Below are positions 34,668 to 42,807 of a DNA stretch of 64,000 nucleotides, piece after piece; the stretch's first letter is position 1; every line of letters starts with the position of its first letter. The notes beneath the pieces are model-generated. The model ran no database searches, was not told where the DNA came from, and saw nothing but the letters and a program-made list of their open reading frames with translations. Made by a program: the position numbers and the translations under genes. The stretch covers positions 54,994-118,993 of the forward strand of contig NZ_ANFX01000019.1 of the NCBI RefSeq assembly GCF_000331285.1, written 5' to 3'. Origin of the DNA: Porphyrobacter sp. AAP82 (GTDB lineage Bacteria; Pseudomonadota; Alphaproteobacteria; Sphingomonadales; Sphingomonadaceae).

Positions 34668-35987
34668 TTGACCACCACCGCCGCGCAACCGCTGCGCATC
34701 GCCATCGCCGGGCTCGGCACCGTGGGTGCGGGCGTGATCCGCCTGCTCGACACCAATGCCGCGCTGATCGCCGCGCGCGCGGGTCGCCGGCTCGAGGTCG
34801 TCGCCGTCTCCGCGCGCGACCGCGGCAAGGACCGCGGCGTCGACATCGCCCGCTTCGCCTGGGAAGACGACATGACCGCGCTGGCCCGGCGCGAGGATGT
34901 CGATGTGGTGGTCGAACTGGTCGGCGGCTCGGACGGCCCCGCGCTCGCTCTGTCGCGCGCGGCGCTGGGCGCGGGCAAGGGGCTTGTCACCGCCAACAAG
35001 GCGATGATTGCCCATCACGGGCTGGAACTCGCCCAGCTTGCCGAAAGCGCCAATGCGGCCCTCAAGTTCGAGGCGGCGGTGGCAGGCGGCATCCCGGTCA
35101 TCAAGGGGCTGAGGGAGGGCACCAGCGCCAACGCGCTCACCAAGGTCTACGGCATCCTCAACGGGACCTGCAATTACATCCTCTCCGAGATGGAGGCGAC
35201 CGGCGCCGACTTTGCCGATGTGCTCGCCGAAGCGCAGCGGCTGGGTTTTGCCGAGGCCGATCCCGCGTTCGACATCGAGGGCGTGGACGCCGCGCACAAG
35301 CTCGCGATCCTTGCCGCGATCGGGTTCGGCACGCGGGTGGACTTTGCAGGCGTGCGCGTCTCGGGGATCACCCGGGTGCGGGCTGCCGACATCGCGCAGG
35401 CCGATGCGCTGGGCTTCGTGATCCGTCTGATCGGCGAGGCCGATGTCGAGGAGACCCCCGCCGGCCCCCGATTGCTCCAGCGCGTGCGGCCGTGCCTCGT
35501 CGCCAAGGGGCATCCGCTTTCCGCGGTCGATGGCCCGACCAACGCGGTGGTGGCCGAGGGCAACTTCTCCGGCCGCCTGCTGTTCCAGGGCGCGGGCGCA
35601 GGGGACGGGCCGACCGCCAGCGCGGTCGCCGCCGACCTCATCGACATCGCCCGTGACGAGGTGGGCGCGCCCTTCTCGATTCCCAGCGCGCAGCTCGCCG
35701 CGCTGCCGCCCGCCGAGCCCGGTGACCGCACCGAGCGCACCTACCTCAGGTTCATGGTCAAGGACCGCCCCGGCGTGCTCGCCGAGATCACCGCGGCGAT
35801 GCGCGATGGCGACGTCTCGATCGAGAGCCTGATCCAGCAGGGCCGCAGCGATGCCGGGGGCGAGGTGATGGTGGCGCTGGTCACCCACGAGGGCCCCGAG
35901 CGCTGCGTCGCCCGCGCGCTGGCGCTGCTCGAGGGCTCGGACAGCCTTTCGGGCGAGCCGCTGGTGCTGCCGATCCTGCCGCTCTAG
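34668..35987 (+). CDS. hom: Homoserine dehydrogenase
   Basis: A 439-residue NAD(P)-dependent enzyme that reduces aspartate semialdehyde to homoserine on the way to threonine, methionine and isoleucine. The nucleotide motif is IAGLGTVGAGV (about 12-22). The catalytic region has NGTCNYIL and AEADPAFDIEGVDAAHKL, and Lys/Asp residues of the family are present. A C-terminal ACT domain (about 350-435, RFMVKDRPGVLAEITAAM) suggests feedback control by threonine. The start is TTG at 34668 with CGGAGGG upstream, an unusual start codon. Its stop overlaps the end of a convergent gene by four bases. Confidence 0.96.
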   Translation: MTTTAAQPLRIAIAGLGTVGAGVIRLLDTNAALIAARAGRRLEVVAVSARDRGKDRGVDIARFAWEDDMTALARREDVDVVVELVGGSDGPALALSRAALGAGKGLVTANKAMIAHHGLELAQLAESANAALKFEAAVAGGIPVIKGLREGTSANALTKVYGILNGTCNYILSEMEATGADFADVLAEAQRLGFAEADPAFDIEGVDAAHKLAILAAIGFGTRVDFAGVRVSGITRVRAADIAQADALGFVIRLIGEADVEETPAGPRLLQRVRPCLVAKGHPLSAVDGPTNAVVAEGNFSGRLLFQGAGAGDGPTASAVAADLIDIARDEVGAPFSIPSAQLAALPPAEPGDRTERTYLRFMVKDRPGVLAEITAAMRDGDVSIESLIQQGRSDAGGEVMVALVTHEGPERCVARALALLEGSDSLSGEPLVLPILPL

Positions 35988-36673
35988 CCCCCCGGCTCGG
36001 CCTTCGGCGTCTCGGGCAGGCCGAGTTCCGCCTCGACCCGGCGGCGGGCCTCCTCGTCGAGCGGCGCATCGTCGCCTTCCACCGGCGCGAGGCCCTTGGC
36101 GACCCGCTCGGCATCCGAGCCTTCCGGCGGGGGCGGGATCGCGGTCACGTCGATGATGAGCGGGGCGTCCTTGGGGCAGGGCGGGATGAAGCACAGCCCG
36201 CTGATGGTCGCAGGCCCGCGGAAGATGCCCGGCCCCGCGACATCGGGCGGGGGCAGGGTGCCGGCATTCATGGTCCGCTCCGCATAGGCCTTCAGCCACG
36301 CCTCGCGGCTGCCGCTGTAGAGCTGCGAGGTGTCCGCCGGGAGCTGGCGGCACACGACGATCTCGCCCGAGACCACGGCGCGCTCGGTGTCCTCGGCGCA
36401 TTCCTTGAGCTCCACCGCATCGGCGGCTTCGGACTGTTGGGGGGGCACGAGGATGTCGATCTGCTGCGGCGGCTCGGCGGTGGTCGGCGCGTCGGGGCCG
36501 AGGTCGATGGGGATGCGCGGGCGCTCGGGCTCGGCAGGCTTGGCGGGCCGGTCAGGCGCGGGGAGGGTCGGCAGCTGGAGGGTCGGCCGAGGCGGGACCT
36601 GCGGGCCGATCCGCACCTGCGGCTCGGTCGCGACCTGCGCGGCGAGCGCGGCGGCGAGGAGGGCGAGAGGCAC
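35984..36673 (-). CDS. Unknown secreted protein, paralogue A
   Basis: A 229-residue protein of unknown function. A short hydrophobic N terminus (LALLAAALAAQVA) may be a signal peptide, followed by a proline-rich stretch. The conserved core has ECAEDTERAVVSGEIVVCRQ with two Cys, then a PPP-rich segment and GSDAERVAKGLAP followed by an acidic helix. The upstream gene encodes a protein with the same order of motifs, so the two are a tandem duplication. It shares four bases with the converging hom stop. No enzymatic motif is visible. Confidence 0.68.
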   Translation of the reverse strand: MPLALLAAALAAQVATEPQVRIGPQVPPRPTLQLPTLPAPDRPAKPAEPERPRIPIDLGPDAPTTAEPPQQIDILVPPQQSEAADAVELKECAEDTERAVVSGEIVVCRQLPADTSQLYSGSREAWLKAYAERTMNAGTLPPPDVAGPGIFRGPATISGLCFIPPCPKDAPLIIDVTAIPPPPEGSDAERVAKGLAPVEGDDAPLDEEARRRVEAELGLPETPKAEPGG

Positions 36674-36685
36674 CGGGCCGCTCCC

Positions 36686-37345
36686 CTATCCGCCCTTCCT
36701 CTTCTTCGGGCGCGGGGGCACGGTGGTCCTGATCCCTTCCGCCTCGCGCCGCGCGCGTTCCTGTTCCTCGCTCAGCTCCTCGGCCTGGCCGAGCGGGGGG
36801 AGCCCCTGCGCGATCCGGTCCGCATCCGAGCCGGCGGGCGCCTTGGGCAGCGCCGCGAAGTCGACCGTGATCGCCACCGGCGGGGGCTTGCCGAAGCCGA
36901 TGCCCTTGCCGTTGTCGGGGATGCCGAACAGGTCGGGCGCGGCGGGCTTGCCCTTGTTCATCGTCTCCTGGGCATAGCGCCTCTGGCTCTCGGCGCGGGT
37001 GCCGGTGAGCGCGGCGCTGTCCCGGCCGCGCACCCGGCAGACCACGATCTCGCCGTTGATCGCGGCGGCTTCCTCGTCCTCGCGGCATTCGCGCAGGTCC
37101 GCCGCACTCGCCTCGTCGCGCGGGACGGTGACGAGCAGATTGATGCGCGGCCCGGCCGGCGGTGCGGCCGCAGCGGCCGGCACGCTCTGGGGGGCAGCAC
37201 CGGCAGGCGGCGGCGCTGCCATGCGGCTGTCATCCTGTGCGGCCAAAGGTGCTGGCAGCGAGGTACACAGTGCGGCGCAAGCGGCCAGAGAGAGGCGAAA
37301 ACGGGGCAGGACTAGCGTTCCATTGCTCGACAAACCCGTCTCCAT
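36686..37345 (-). CDS. Unknown secreted protein, paralogue B
   Basis: A 219-residue protein paralogous to the next gene. The start at 37345 gives a signal peptide (LPRFRLSLAACAALCTSLPAPLAAQ, cleavage near residue 36). The core ECREDEEAAAINGEIVVCRV, the central Tyr/Ala segment RRYAQETMNKGKPAAPD and the GSDADRIAQGLPPL motif match paralogue A. The C terminus is basic (PPRPKKRKGG). The pair is separated by only 12 bases and lies between hom and glpX on the opposite strand. A structural role in the periplasm is possible, but no function can be assigned. Confidence 0.7.
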   Translation of the reverse strand: METGLSSNGTLVLPRFRLSLAACAALCTSLPAPLAAQDDSRMAAPPPAGAAPQSVPAAAAAPPAGPRINLLVTVPRDEASAADLRECREDEEAAAINGEIVVCRVRGRDSAALTGTRAESQRRYAQETMNKGKPAAPDLFGIPDNGKGIGFGKPPPVAITVDFAALPKAPAGSDADRIAQGLPPLGQAEELSEEQERARREAEGIRTTVPPRPKKRKGG

Positions 37346-37412
37346 CCGGTTAAGCGCCGCAGGGCATCCCATGGCTGGGTCGCATCCAGAGCGAAGAAGG
37401 GCTGAATTGCAC

Positions 37413-38432
37413 ATGAACTCCGCGTCCGATACCCAGCTTGCCGCTGACCCGCAAGCCGCCACCACCGAAGGCGCGATCCAGCGCGTGCTGGTGCTCGAGA
37501 TGGTGCGCGTCACCGAGAAGGCGGCGATCGCGGCGGCGCAGCTGGTCGGCCGCGGCGACGAGAAGGCGGCGGACGCGGCGGCGGTCGAGGCGATGCGCCG
37601 CGCCTTCGACAACCTTTACATGGATGGCACCGTGGTGATCGGCGAGGGCGAGCGTGACGAGGCCCCGATGCTGTTCATCGGCGAGAAGGTCGGCATGGGC
37701 AAGGGCCCCAAGATCGACATCGCCCTCGATCCGCTCGAAGGCACCACCATCACCGCCAAGGCCGGCCCCAACGCGCTCGCGGTGCTGGCCGCGGCGGAGG
37801 AGGGCTGCCTCCTCAACGCGCCCGATGTCTACATGGACAAGCTCGCGGTCGGCCCGGGCTATCCCGAAGGCATCATCGACCTCGCCAAGTCGGCGACCGA
37901 GAACGTCTGCGCGGTCGCCAATGCCAAGGGCGTCAAGCCCTCGGACATCAACGTCTGCGTGCTCGACCGCCCGCGTCATGCCGAGCTCATCGCCGAGCTG
38001 CGGGGCCTGGGCTGCGGAGTCGTGCTGATCGGTGACGGCGATGTCGCCGGCGTGATCGCGGTGACCGACGAGGACACCACCATCGACATGTACATGGGCC
38101 AGGGCGGCGCGCCCGAAGGCGTGCTCGCCGCCGCGGCGCTGCGCTGCGTGGGCGGCCAGTTCAACGGCCGCCTCGTGTTCCGCAACGACGACGAGCGGGC
38201 CCGCGCGCGCAAGTGGGGGATCGAGGACCTCAATCGCATCTACAAGCTCGAGGACCTCGCCAAGGGCGACTGCATCTTCGCCGCGACCGGCGTGACCGAC
38301 GGCTCGCTGCTCGCGGGCGTCAAGCGCCGCCGCAAGGTGACGGGCGAGACCATTCTCACCACCGAGAGCGTGGTGATGCGGGCCAGTTCCGGGACCGTGC
38401 GGTGGATCAGGGGCGAGCACCGCATCGCCTGA
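37413..38432 (+). CDS. glpX: Class II fructose-1,6-bisphosphatase
   Basis: A GlpX-type phosphatase of 339 residues that removes the C1 phosphate from fructose-1,6-bisphosphate in gluconeogenesis. Conserved segments include DGTVVIGEGERDEAPML, DIALDPLEGTT (the Li+-sensitive phosphatase metal site) and TGVTDGSLLAGV. The start at 37413 gives the usual N terminus; a longer reading would run through the divergent neighbour. glpX close to hom is a common alphaproteobacterial order. The last nine codons have a near-identical copy 96 bases downstream. Confidence 0.95.
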   Translation: MNSASDTQLAADPQAATTEGAIQRVLVLEMVRVTEKAAIAAAQLVGRGDEKAADAAAVEAMRRAFDNLYMDGTVVIGEGERDEAPMLFIGEKVGMGKGPKIDIALDPLEGTTITAKAGPNALAVLAAAEEGCLLNAPDVYMDKLAVGPGYPEGIIDLAKSATENVCAVANAKGVKPSDINVCVLDRPRHAELIAELRGLGCGVVLIGDGDVAGVIAVTDEDTTIDMYMGQGGAPEGVLAAAALRCVGGQFNGRLVFRNDDERARARKWGIEDLNRIYKLEDLAKGDCIFAATGVTDGSLLAGVKRRRKVTGETILTTESVVMRASSGTVRWIRGEHRIA

Positions 38433-38523
38433 CCGGCTGACGGGCGCGGCCGGTGCCGCAAGCGCGACGGTCCTGCGCACCTCCACAAGGACTCGCAGTG
38501 GATCCGGGGCGAGCACCGCATCG
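38402..38523 (+). repeat. Direct repeat of the glpX 3' end
   Basis: The 26 bases at 38402-38427, encoding the last residues of GlpX (WIRGEHRIA), recur at 38498-38523 with one mismatch, 96 bases downstream and therefore in the same reading frame. The copy would read WIRGEHRIG and then stop. Bases upstream of the copy do not resemble glpX. It looks like a partial duplication or the trace of recombination at the gene's end. Confidence 0.75.
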
Positions 38524-38807
38524 GGTGATCCGCCGACCGTTCCTGCCCGCGCCGCCCGCGCGGCGCGCGCGTGTAGGAGACACATGAGACACTGTCCTGG
38601 GACGGAAATTCCCCCGCCCCGCCCCGCCGCTGAAGCGCGGTCCCGTGCGGGTGAGAAGGGCGGTTCAAGCGGTGCATGAGGCGGCAAGCTGACAGCTTGT
38701 GCCCGCGTAGGAAAGCACCCCCTTTCGCCCCCGTAGTCGCCCCCTTTTTCCTACACGCCGCCGCGCGGCGCTTGACACAGATCATTTAGGAATTTAGCGA
38801 AATACCT
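38433..38807. other. Non-coding stretch with repeats before sdpR
   Basis: About 375 bases without a convincing gene. It holds the second copy of the glpX tail (38498-38523), an inverted repeat with core GCGTGTAGGA (38569-38578) and TCCTACACGC (38749-38758) inside longer GC-rich arms, and the likely sdpR promoter/operator. A shorter CGCGTAGGAAAG lies within the loop. The composition is repetitive and suggests a remnant of a small mobile or repetitive element. Confidence 0.6.
38792..38803 (+). promoter_or_regulatory. Candidate SdpR operator/promoter
   Basis: A palindrome ATTT-AGCG-AAAT ends four bases before the sdpR ATG. TTGACA at 38772-38777 could be the -35 box; a 17-base spacer would put a weak -10 within the palindrome and the start of transcription at or near the ATG. 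No Shine-Dalgarno sequence is visible at normal spacing, so a leaderless transcript is possible. Autorepression by the ArsR-type product is inferred from the family. Confidence 0.45.
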
Positions 38808-39125
38808 ATGTCCGAGGTCTTCGACGCCCTTGCCCATCCGATCCGCCGCGCGGTGCTCGAGCTTTTGAAGCGCGGCGGGATGAGCGCGGGCGAACTGGCC
38901 GACCGGTTTGCGGTCTCCAAGCCGACCATGTCGGGCCATTTCGCCAAGCTCAAGGCCGCAGGCCTCATTCGCGGCGAGAACCGCGGCGGGTCGATCATCT
39001 ACACCCTGAACCTCTCGACATTGGAAGAGGCGCTGCTGGGGTTCATGGCCAGAATGGGAATGGGCGTCGACATCGGGAGCGGCGCGGACGAGCGGCCGCC
39101 GCCCGAAACGGGAGAAACGACATGA
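38808..39125 (+). CDS. sdpR: ArsR/SdpR-family autorepressor
   Basis: A 105-residue winged-helix repressor. VFDALAHPIRRAVLELL, MSAGELADRFAVSKPTMSGHFAKL (the recognition helix region) and the wing ENRGGSIIYTLN match the SdpR subgroup of ArsR proteins, which lack metal-binding Cys motifs. In Bacillus, SdpR represses its own operon with the immunity protein SdpI. Here the stop overlaps the sdpI start as ATGA. A palindrome overlapping the start region is a likely binding site. Confidence 0.88.
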   Translation: MSEVFDALAHPIRRAVLELLKRGGMSAGELADRFAVSKPTMSGHFAKLKAAGLIRGENRGGSIIYTLNLSTLEEALLGFMARMGMGVDIGSGADERPPPETGETT

Positions 39126-39778
39126 AGGTGCGCGGGCTCTTGATCGCCAATCTGCTGCTGGCAGCCGCGATGGCCGGGTTCGGCGCGTGGGTCGCCGCGC
39201 GCCTCGCGCCGGGCACGCAGCTTCCCGTCCACTGGAACGCTGCGGGCGCGGCCGACGGCTTCCAGCCAGCCTTGCCGGCGCTGCTGTGGCCTGCGGGGCT
39301 GTCGCTGGCGGCCGGCCTCGTCATGGCCGCGATCCCCCGGCTCGAACCCTTGCAGGAGCGGCTCGAGGCCTCGGCCCCGGTGCTGCGCGCGTCATGGATC
39401 GGGGTGATGGGGCTGATGGCCTATGTGCAGGCGATGATCGCCGCACCGGCGCTGGGCTGGAACATCGGCATCGATCTGCTGCTGGCGGGAATGGGGATCA
39501 TGTTCCTGATGATCGGCAATGCCCTGCCCAAGTCGCGTCCGAGCTTCTTCGTCGGCATCCGCACGCCGTGGACCCTGACCGATACCGACAACTGGATCGC
39601 CACCCACCGGCTCGGCGGCAAGCTGATGATGGCGGCAGGCGCGGCGATGCTGCTCGCCGCCTTCGTCCCGCTCGCGCCCGGATGGCGGCTGCCCACGATG
39701 ATCGCGCCGGTCATCGCGGCGAGCCTCGTGCCGGTGGTCTACAGCTGGTGGCTGTGGCGCAGCCGGATGGCGCGATGA
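39122..39778 (+). CDS. sdpI: SdpI-family membrane protein
   Basis: A 218-residue integral membrane protein with about six helices. The N-terminal part has PVHWNAAGAADGF, a DUF1648-type signature, and the C-terminal part NALPKSRPSFFVGIRTPWTL and NWIATHRLGGKL is the SdpI signature. In Bacillus SdpI gives immunity to the SdpC killing peptide and signals to SdpR; no sdpC-like gene is here. It is translationally coupled to both neighbours through ATGA overlaps (39122 and 39775). Confidence 0.9.
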   Translation: MKVRGLLIANLLLAAAMAGFGAWVAARLAPGTQLPVHWNAAGAADGFQPALPALLWPAGLSLAAGLVMAAIPRLEPLQERLEASAPVLRASWIGVMGLMAYVQAMIAAPALGWNIGIDLLLAGMGIMFLMIGNALPKSRPSFFVGIRTPWTLTDTDNWIATHRLGGKLMMAAGAAMLLAAFVPLAPGWRLPTMIAPVIAASLVPVVYSWWLWRSRMAR

Positions 39779-40755
39779 TCCGTCCCGCCCTGCTGGCCGC
39801 TGCCATCGCCCTGCTCGCCGCCCCGCACGCGTCCCCGCTCAGGGCCGAGGCGCCGACGGGCGAGCCGATCGCGGCCGCCGGGCCGCTCGCGCCGCTCTCG
39901 GGCACGCTGCTCAGGGCGGGAGAGGGCGGCGACGGTCCGGTCGCGCTGATCATCCCCGGATCGGGCCCGACCGACCGCGAGGGCAACAATCCGCTGGGCG
40001 TCACCGCCGCGCCCTATCGCCTGCTGGCCGAGGCGCTGGCGGAGCGCGGGATCGCGACGGTGCGGTTCGACAAGCGCGGGATGTTCGCGAGCAAGGCAGC
40101 CTTCGCCGACGCCAATGCCGCCACCATCGCCGATTACGCCGCCGATACCGCCGCCTGGATCGCCGCGGCGAGGCAGGCGACGGGGGCAGGCTGCGTCTGG
40201 CTGATCGGGCATTCCGAGGGCGGGCTGGTCGCGCTGGTCGCCGCGCAGGAGCTTGAAGGGCTGTGCGGGGTGGTGCTGGTCGCCGCACCGGGGCGTCCGG
40301 TGGGCGATGTGATCAAGGCCCAGCTGCGCATCAACCCGGCGAATTTCGTGATCGTGCCCGCCGCCGATGCCGCGATCGACAAGCTTGCCGCCGGAGAGCG
40401 TGTCGACACCGCGACCTTGCCCGCAGCGCTGCACGGGCTGTTCGCACCGGCCTTGCAGGGCTTCCTCATCAGCCTGTTCTCCTACGATCCCGCCGCGCTC
40501 GCCGCTGAGGTGCAGCTGCCGCTGCTGATCGTGCAGGGGGGCAGGGACATCCAGGTCGCGCTCGCCGATGCCGAGCGGCTGGCGGCGGCGAACCCGGCGG
40601 CACGGCTGGTGGTCCTGCCGGATGTGAACCACGTCCTGAAGGACGTGGCCGAGGGCACCCCGGCCAACCTCGCCGCCTACCGCGACCCCGCCCTGCCGCT
40701 GGGCAAGGGCGTGGCCGGGGCGGTGGCGGACTTCATCCTCGCGCCGGGCGGCTAA
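39775..40755 (+). CDS. Secreted alpha/beta hydrolase
   Basis: A 326-residue alpha/beta hydrolase with a signal peptide (about 1-23, ending LRAEA). The oxyanion region has LIIPGSGPTDREGN. The nucleophile elbow is IGHSEGG, the acid is probably in VQGGRDIQV and the histidine in LPDVNHVLK, giving a complete Ser-Asp-His triad. This DUF3887-free S9-like subfamily has unknown substrates. It is coupled to sdpI by an ATGA overlap, so it belongs to the sdpRI operon. Its stop overlaps the converging dehydrogenase gene. Confidence 0.85.
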   Translation: MIRPALLAAAIALLAAPHASPLRAEAPTGEPIAAAGPLAPLSGTLLRAGEGGDGPVALIIPGSGPTDREGNNPLGVTAAPYRLLAEALAERGIATVRFDKRGMFASKAAFADANAATIADYAADTAAWIAAARQATGAGCVWLIGHSEGGLVALVAAQELEGLCGVVLVAAPGRPVGDVIKAQLRINPANFVIVPAADAAIDKLAAGERVDTATLPAALHGLFAPALQGFLISLFSYDPAALAAEVQLPLLIVQGGRDIQVALADAERLAAANPAARLVVLPDVNHVLKDVAEGTPANLAAYRDPALPLGKGVAGAVADFILAPGG

Positions 40756-41927
40756 CCCCCCGGTTTCAGCACCACCTTGGTCCAGCTGTCCTGCGCGTTG
40801 CGGAACTGCCGGTAGCCTTCGGCCGCCTGTTCCAATGGCAGGCGGTGGCTGATGAGGAAGGTGGTATCGAGCTTGCCCTCCTCGATCATCCCCAGAAGGT
40901 CCTTCATGTAGCGCTGCACATGGGTCTGGCCGGTGCGCAGCTGGAGGCCCTTCTCCATCAGCGCGCCGAGCGGGAACTTGTCGGTCATGCCGCCATAGAC
41001 CCCGGGCACCGACACCCGCCCCCCGGGGCGCACCGCGAGGATCGCCTGCTTCAGGGCGCTCGCCCGGTCGGCGCCGATGCCGATGGTCTGCTTGGCGATG
41101 TCGAGCATGTTGTCGATGGCAAAGCCGTGCGCTTCCATGCCGACCGCGTCGATCACCGCATCGACCCCGATCCCGCCCGACATCTCCATCAGCGCCTCGC
41201 GCACGTCGCTGGTGTGGAAGTTGACCGTTTCGGCGCCGAGCTGGCGGGCGAGTTCGAGGCGGTGGGGGTAGTGGTCGATGGCGATGACCTGCGCCGCCCC
41301 CATCGCCAGCGCCGATTGCACGGCGAACAGCCCCACAGGGCCGCAGCCCCACACCGCGACGGTATCGTCGGGCCCGATCCCGGCATTGTCGGCGGCCATC
41401 CAGCCGGTCGGCAGGATGTCGGACAGGAACAGCACCTGCTCGTCATCCAGATGGTCGGGCACCGCGATCGGGCCGACATCCGAGAAGGGCACGCGCACAT
41501 ATTCCGCCTGCCCCCCGGCAAAGCCGCCGGTCATGTGCGAATAGCCGAAGATCCCGGCCATCGGGTGGCCGTAGAGCTGTTCCGACATGTCCTGCTTTTC
41601 GGACGGGTTGGAATTCTCGCAGGCGCTGAATTGGGTGATGCGGCAATGGAAGCACCCGCCGCAGGAGATGGTGAAGGGCACCACCACGCGCTGGCCCTTC
41701 GTGAGAGTGCTGTCGCTGCCGGTCTCCACCACCTCGCCCATGAATTCGTGGCCGAGGATGTCGCCGGCCTGCATCGAGGGGATCACCCCGTCATAAAGGT
41801 GCAGGTCGCTGCCGCAGATCGCGGTCGCGGTGACGCGGATGATCGCATCGCGCGGGTTGACGATTTCGGGATCGGCGACGGTCTCGACGCTGACCTTTTT
41901 CGTGCCTTGCCATGTCAGTGCGCGCAT
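40752..41927 (-). CDS. Zinc-dependent alcohol dehydrogenase
   Basis: A medium-chain dehydrogenase of 391 residues. Cys38, His60 and Glu61 (ICGSDLH and GHEFMGEV) form the catalytic zinc site, and the CxxCxxCx7C set in SCGGCFHCRITQFSACE binds the structural zinc. The NAD motif is VWGCGPVGLFAVQ. It resembles the glutathione-independent formaldehyde dehydrogenase/threonine-dehydrogenase-like group often found with SRPBCC proteins. The substrate cannot be told from sequence. It is coupled to the upstream SRPBCC gene by an ATGA overlap. Confidence 0.9.
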   Translation of the reverse strand: MRALTWQGTKKVSVETVADPEIVNPRDAIIRVTATAICGSDLHLYDGVIPSMQAGDILGHEFMGEVVETGSDSTLTKGQRVVVPFTISCGGCFHCRITQFSACENSNPSEKQDMSEQLYGHPMAGIFGYSHMTGGFAGGQAEYVRVPFSDVGPIAVPDHLDDEQVLFLSDILPTGWMAADNAGIGPDDTVAVWGCGPVGLFAVQSALAMGAAQVIAIDHYPHRLELARQLGAETVNFHTSDVREALMEMSGGIGVDAVIDAVGMEAHGFAIDNMLDIAKQTIGIGADRASALKQAILAVRPGGRVSVPGVYGGMTDKFPLGALMEKGLQLRTGQTHVQRYMKDLLGMIEEGKLDTTFLISHRLPLEQAAEGYRQFRNAQDSWTKVVLKPGG

Positions 41928-42583
41928 CAGCGGGCCTCCTCGGTTTCGCGTTGGTGTTCGGCGCGGGTGCGCGCAGCGGTGGCGATTTCGCCGGTTTCCA
42001 TCAGCATCTTGAAGCGTTTGAGGTCGTGCCGCGCCTGCAATTCGGGGCTTTGCCGTGCGAGGTTGGCGAGGGCATCGCCGACTGCGCCGGCCGCCGGCTT
42101 GTAGGCGATGATCAGGCTGACGCGGGTGCCGCGCTCTCCCGGCGCGTCCGCGAAGGTGACGCGGCCCTCGGTGTCGACCTCGCTGTCCCCGGTGGAGCGC
42201 CACGCGATCAGCTCGCCATCGACCTCGCGGGCGATGCGGGTGTCGACGGCACGGACCTGTCCGGCGATGGTGCGGATGTGCCAGGTGTGGTGGCCCGGCT
42301 CGCTGCCGGCCGGCTCGACCTTCTCGAGGTTCGCCATGAACTGCGACAGGTTGGGAAACTCGCGCCAGAAGGCGTAAAGCTCGGCGCGCGGGCGGGCGAT
42401 GGTGACGCTGCGGCCGACCACGCGGTATTCGCCCGAAGAGCGCCGCGCCGTGTGGCCCGGCGCGCTGTCGGGATCGGCCTCTCGGCCCCGGCGCTTTGCG
42501 GCGGCGGCGGCGAGCGGGAGGGCGGCAAGCCCCACGCCTGCAAGCGCAAGCCAGGGCCACCGGGCGGGATGATCGTGTCGCAT
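41927..42583 (-). CDS. SRPBCC-family membrane protein (cyclase/dehydrase-like)
   Basis: A 218-residue protein. The N terminus (about 8-28) is a hydrophobic helix, either a signal anchor or signal peptide. A SRPBCC/START-like domain follows at about 50-200: VTIARPRAELYAFWREFPNLSQFMAN and HIRTIAGQVRAVDTRIARE are the signature of the polyketide cyclase-like group. Start 42583 is chosen because AAAGGGACAAGC precedes it. It is coupled to the downstream zinc alcohol dehydrogenase, a pairing seen often in alphaproteobacteria, suggesting a shared lipid or aldehyde stress role. Confidence 0.82.
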   Translation of the reverse strand: MRHDHPARWPWLALAGVGLAALPLAAAAAKRRGREADPDSAPGHTARRSSGEYRVVGRSVTIARPRAELYAFWREFPNLSQFMANLEKVEPAGSEPGHHTWHIRTIAGQVRAVDTRIAREVDGELIAWRSTGDSEVDTEGRVTFADAPGERGTRVSLIIAYKPAAGAVGDALANLARQSPELQARHDLKRFKMLMETGEIATAARTRAEHQRETEEAR

Positions 42584-42807
42584 GCTTGTCCCTTTCGCTT
42601 GAGTGAGCCGGCAGGATGGCATGCGCGGGCACGGCGCCCGGTAACCTGCATTAGCGGGCCTCGGCGCGCTGGCCTTGCGGGGGCGCGGCTGGTCGTGCGA
42701 GGGCGCCTCGGGGTCATGCTTAACCCGCCGCTTGCGGCACCCCCGTGGTTTGCCCGCAGCCATCCCTTACCGCCGCCTTGGGACGGGCCGTGGCAAGGGC
42801 TTGGCCC

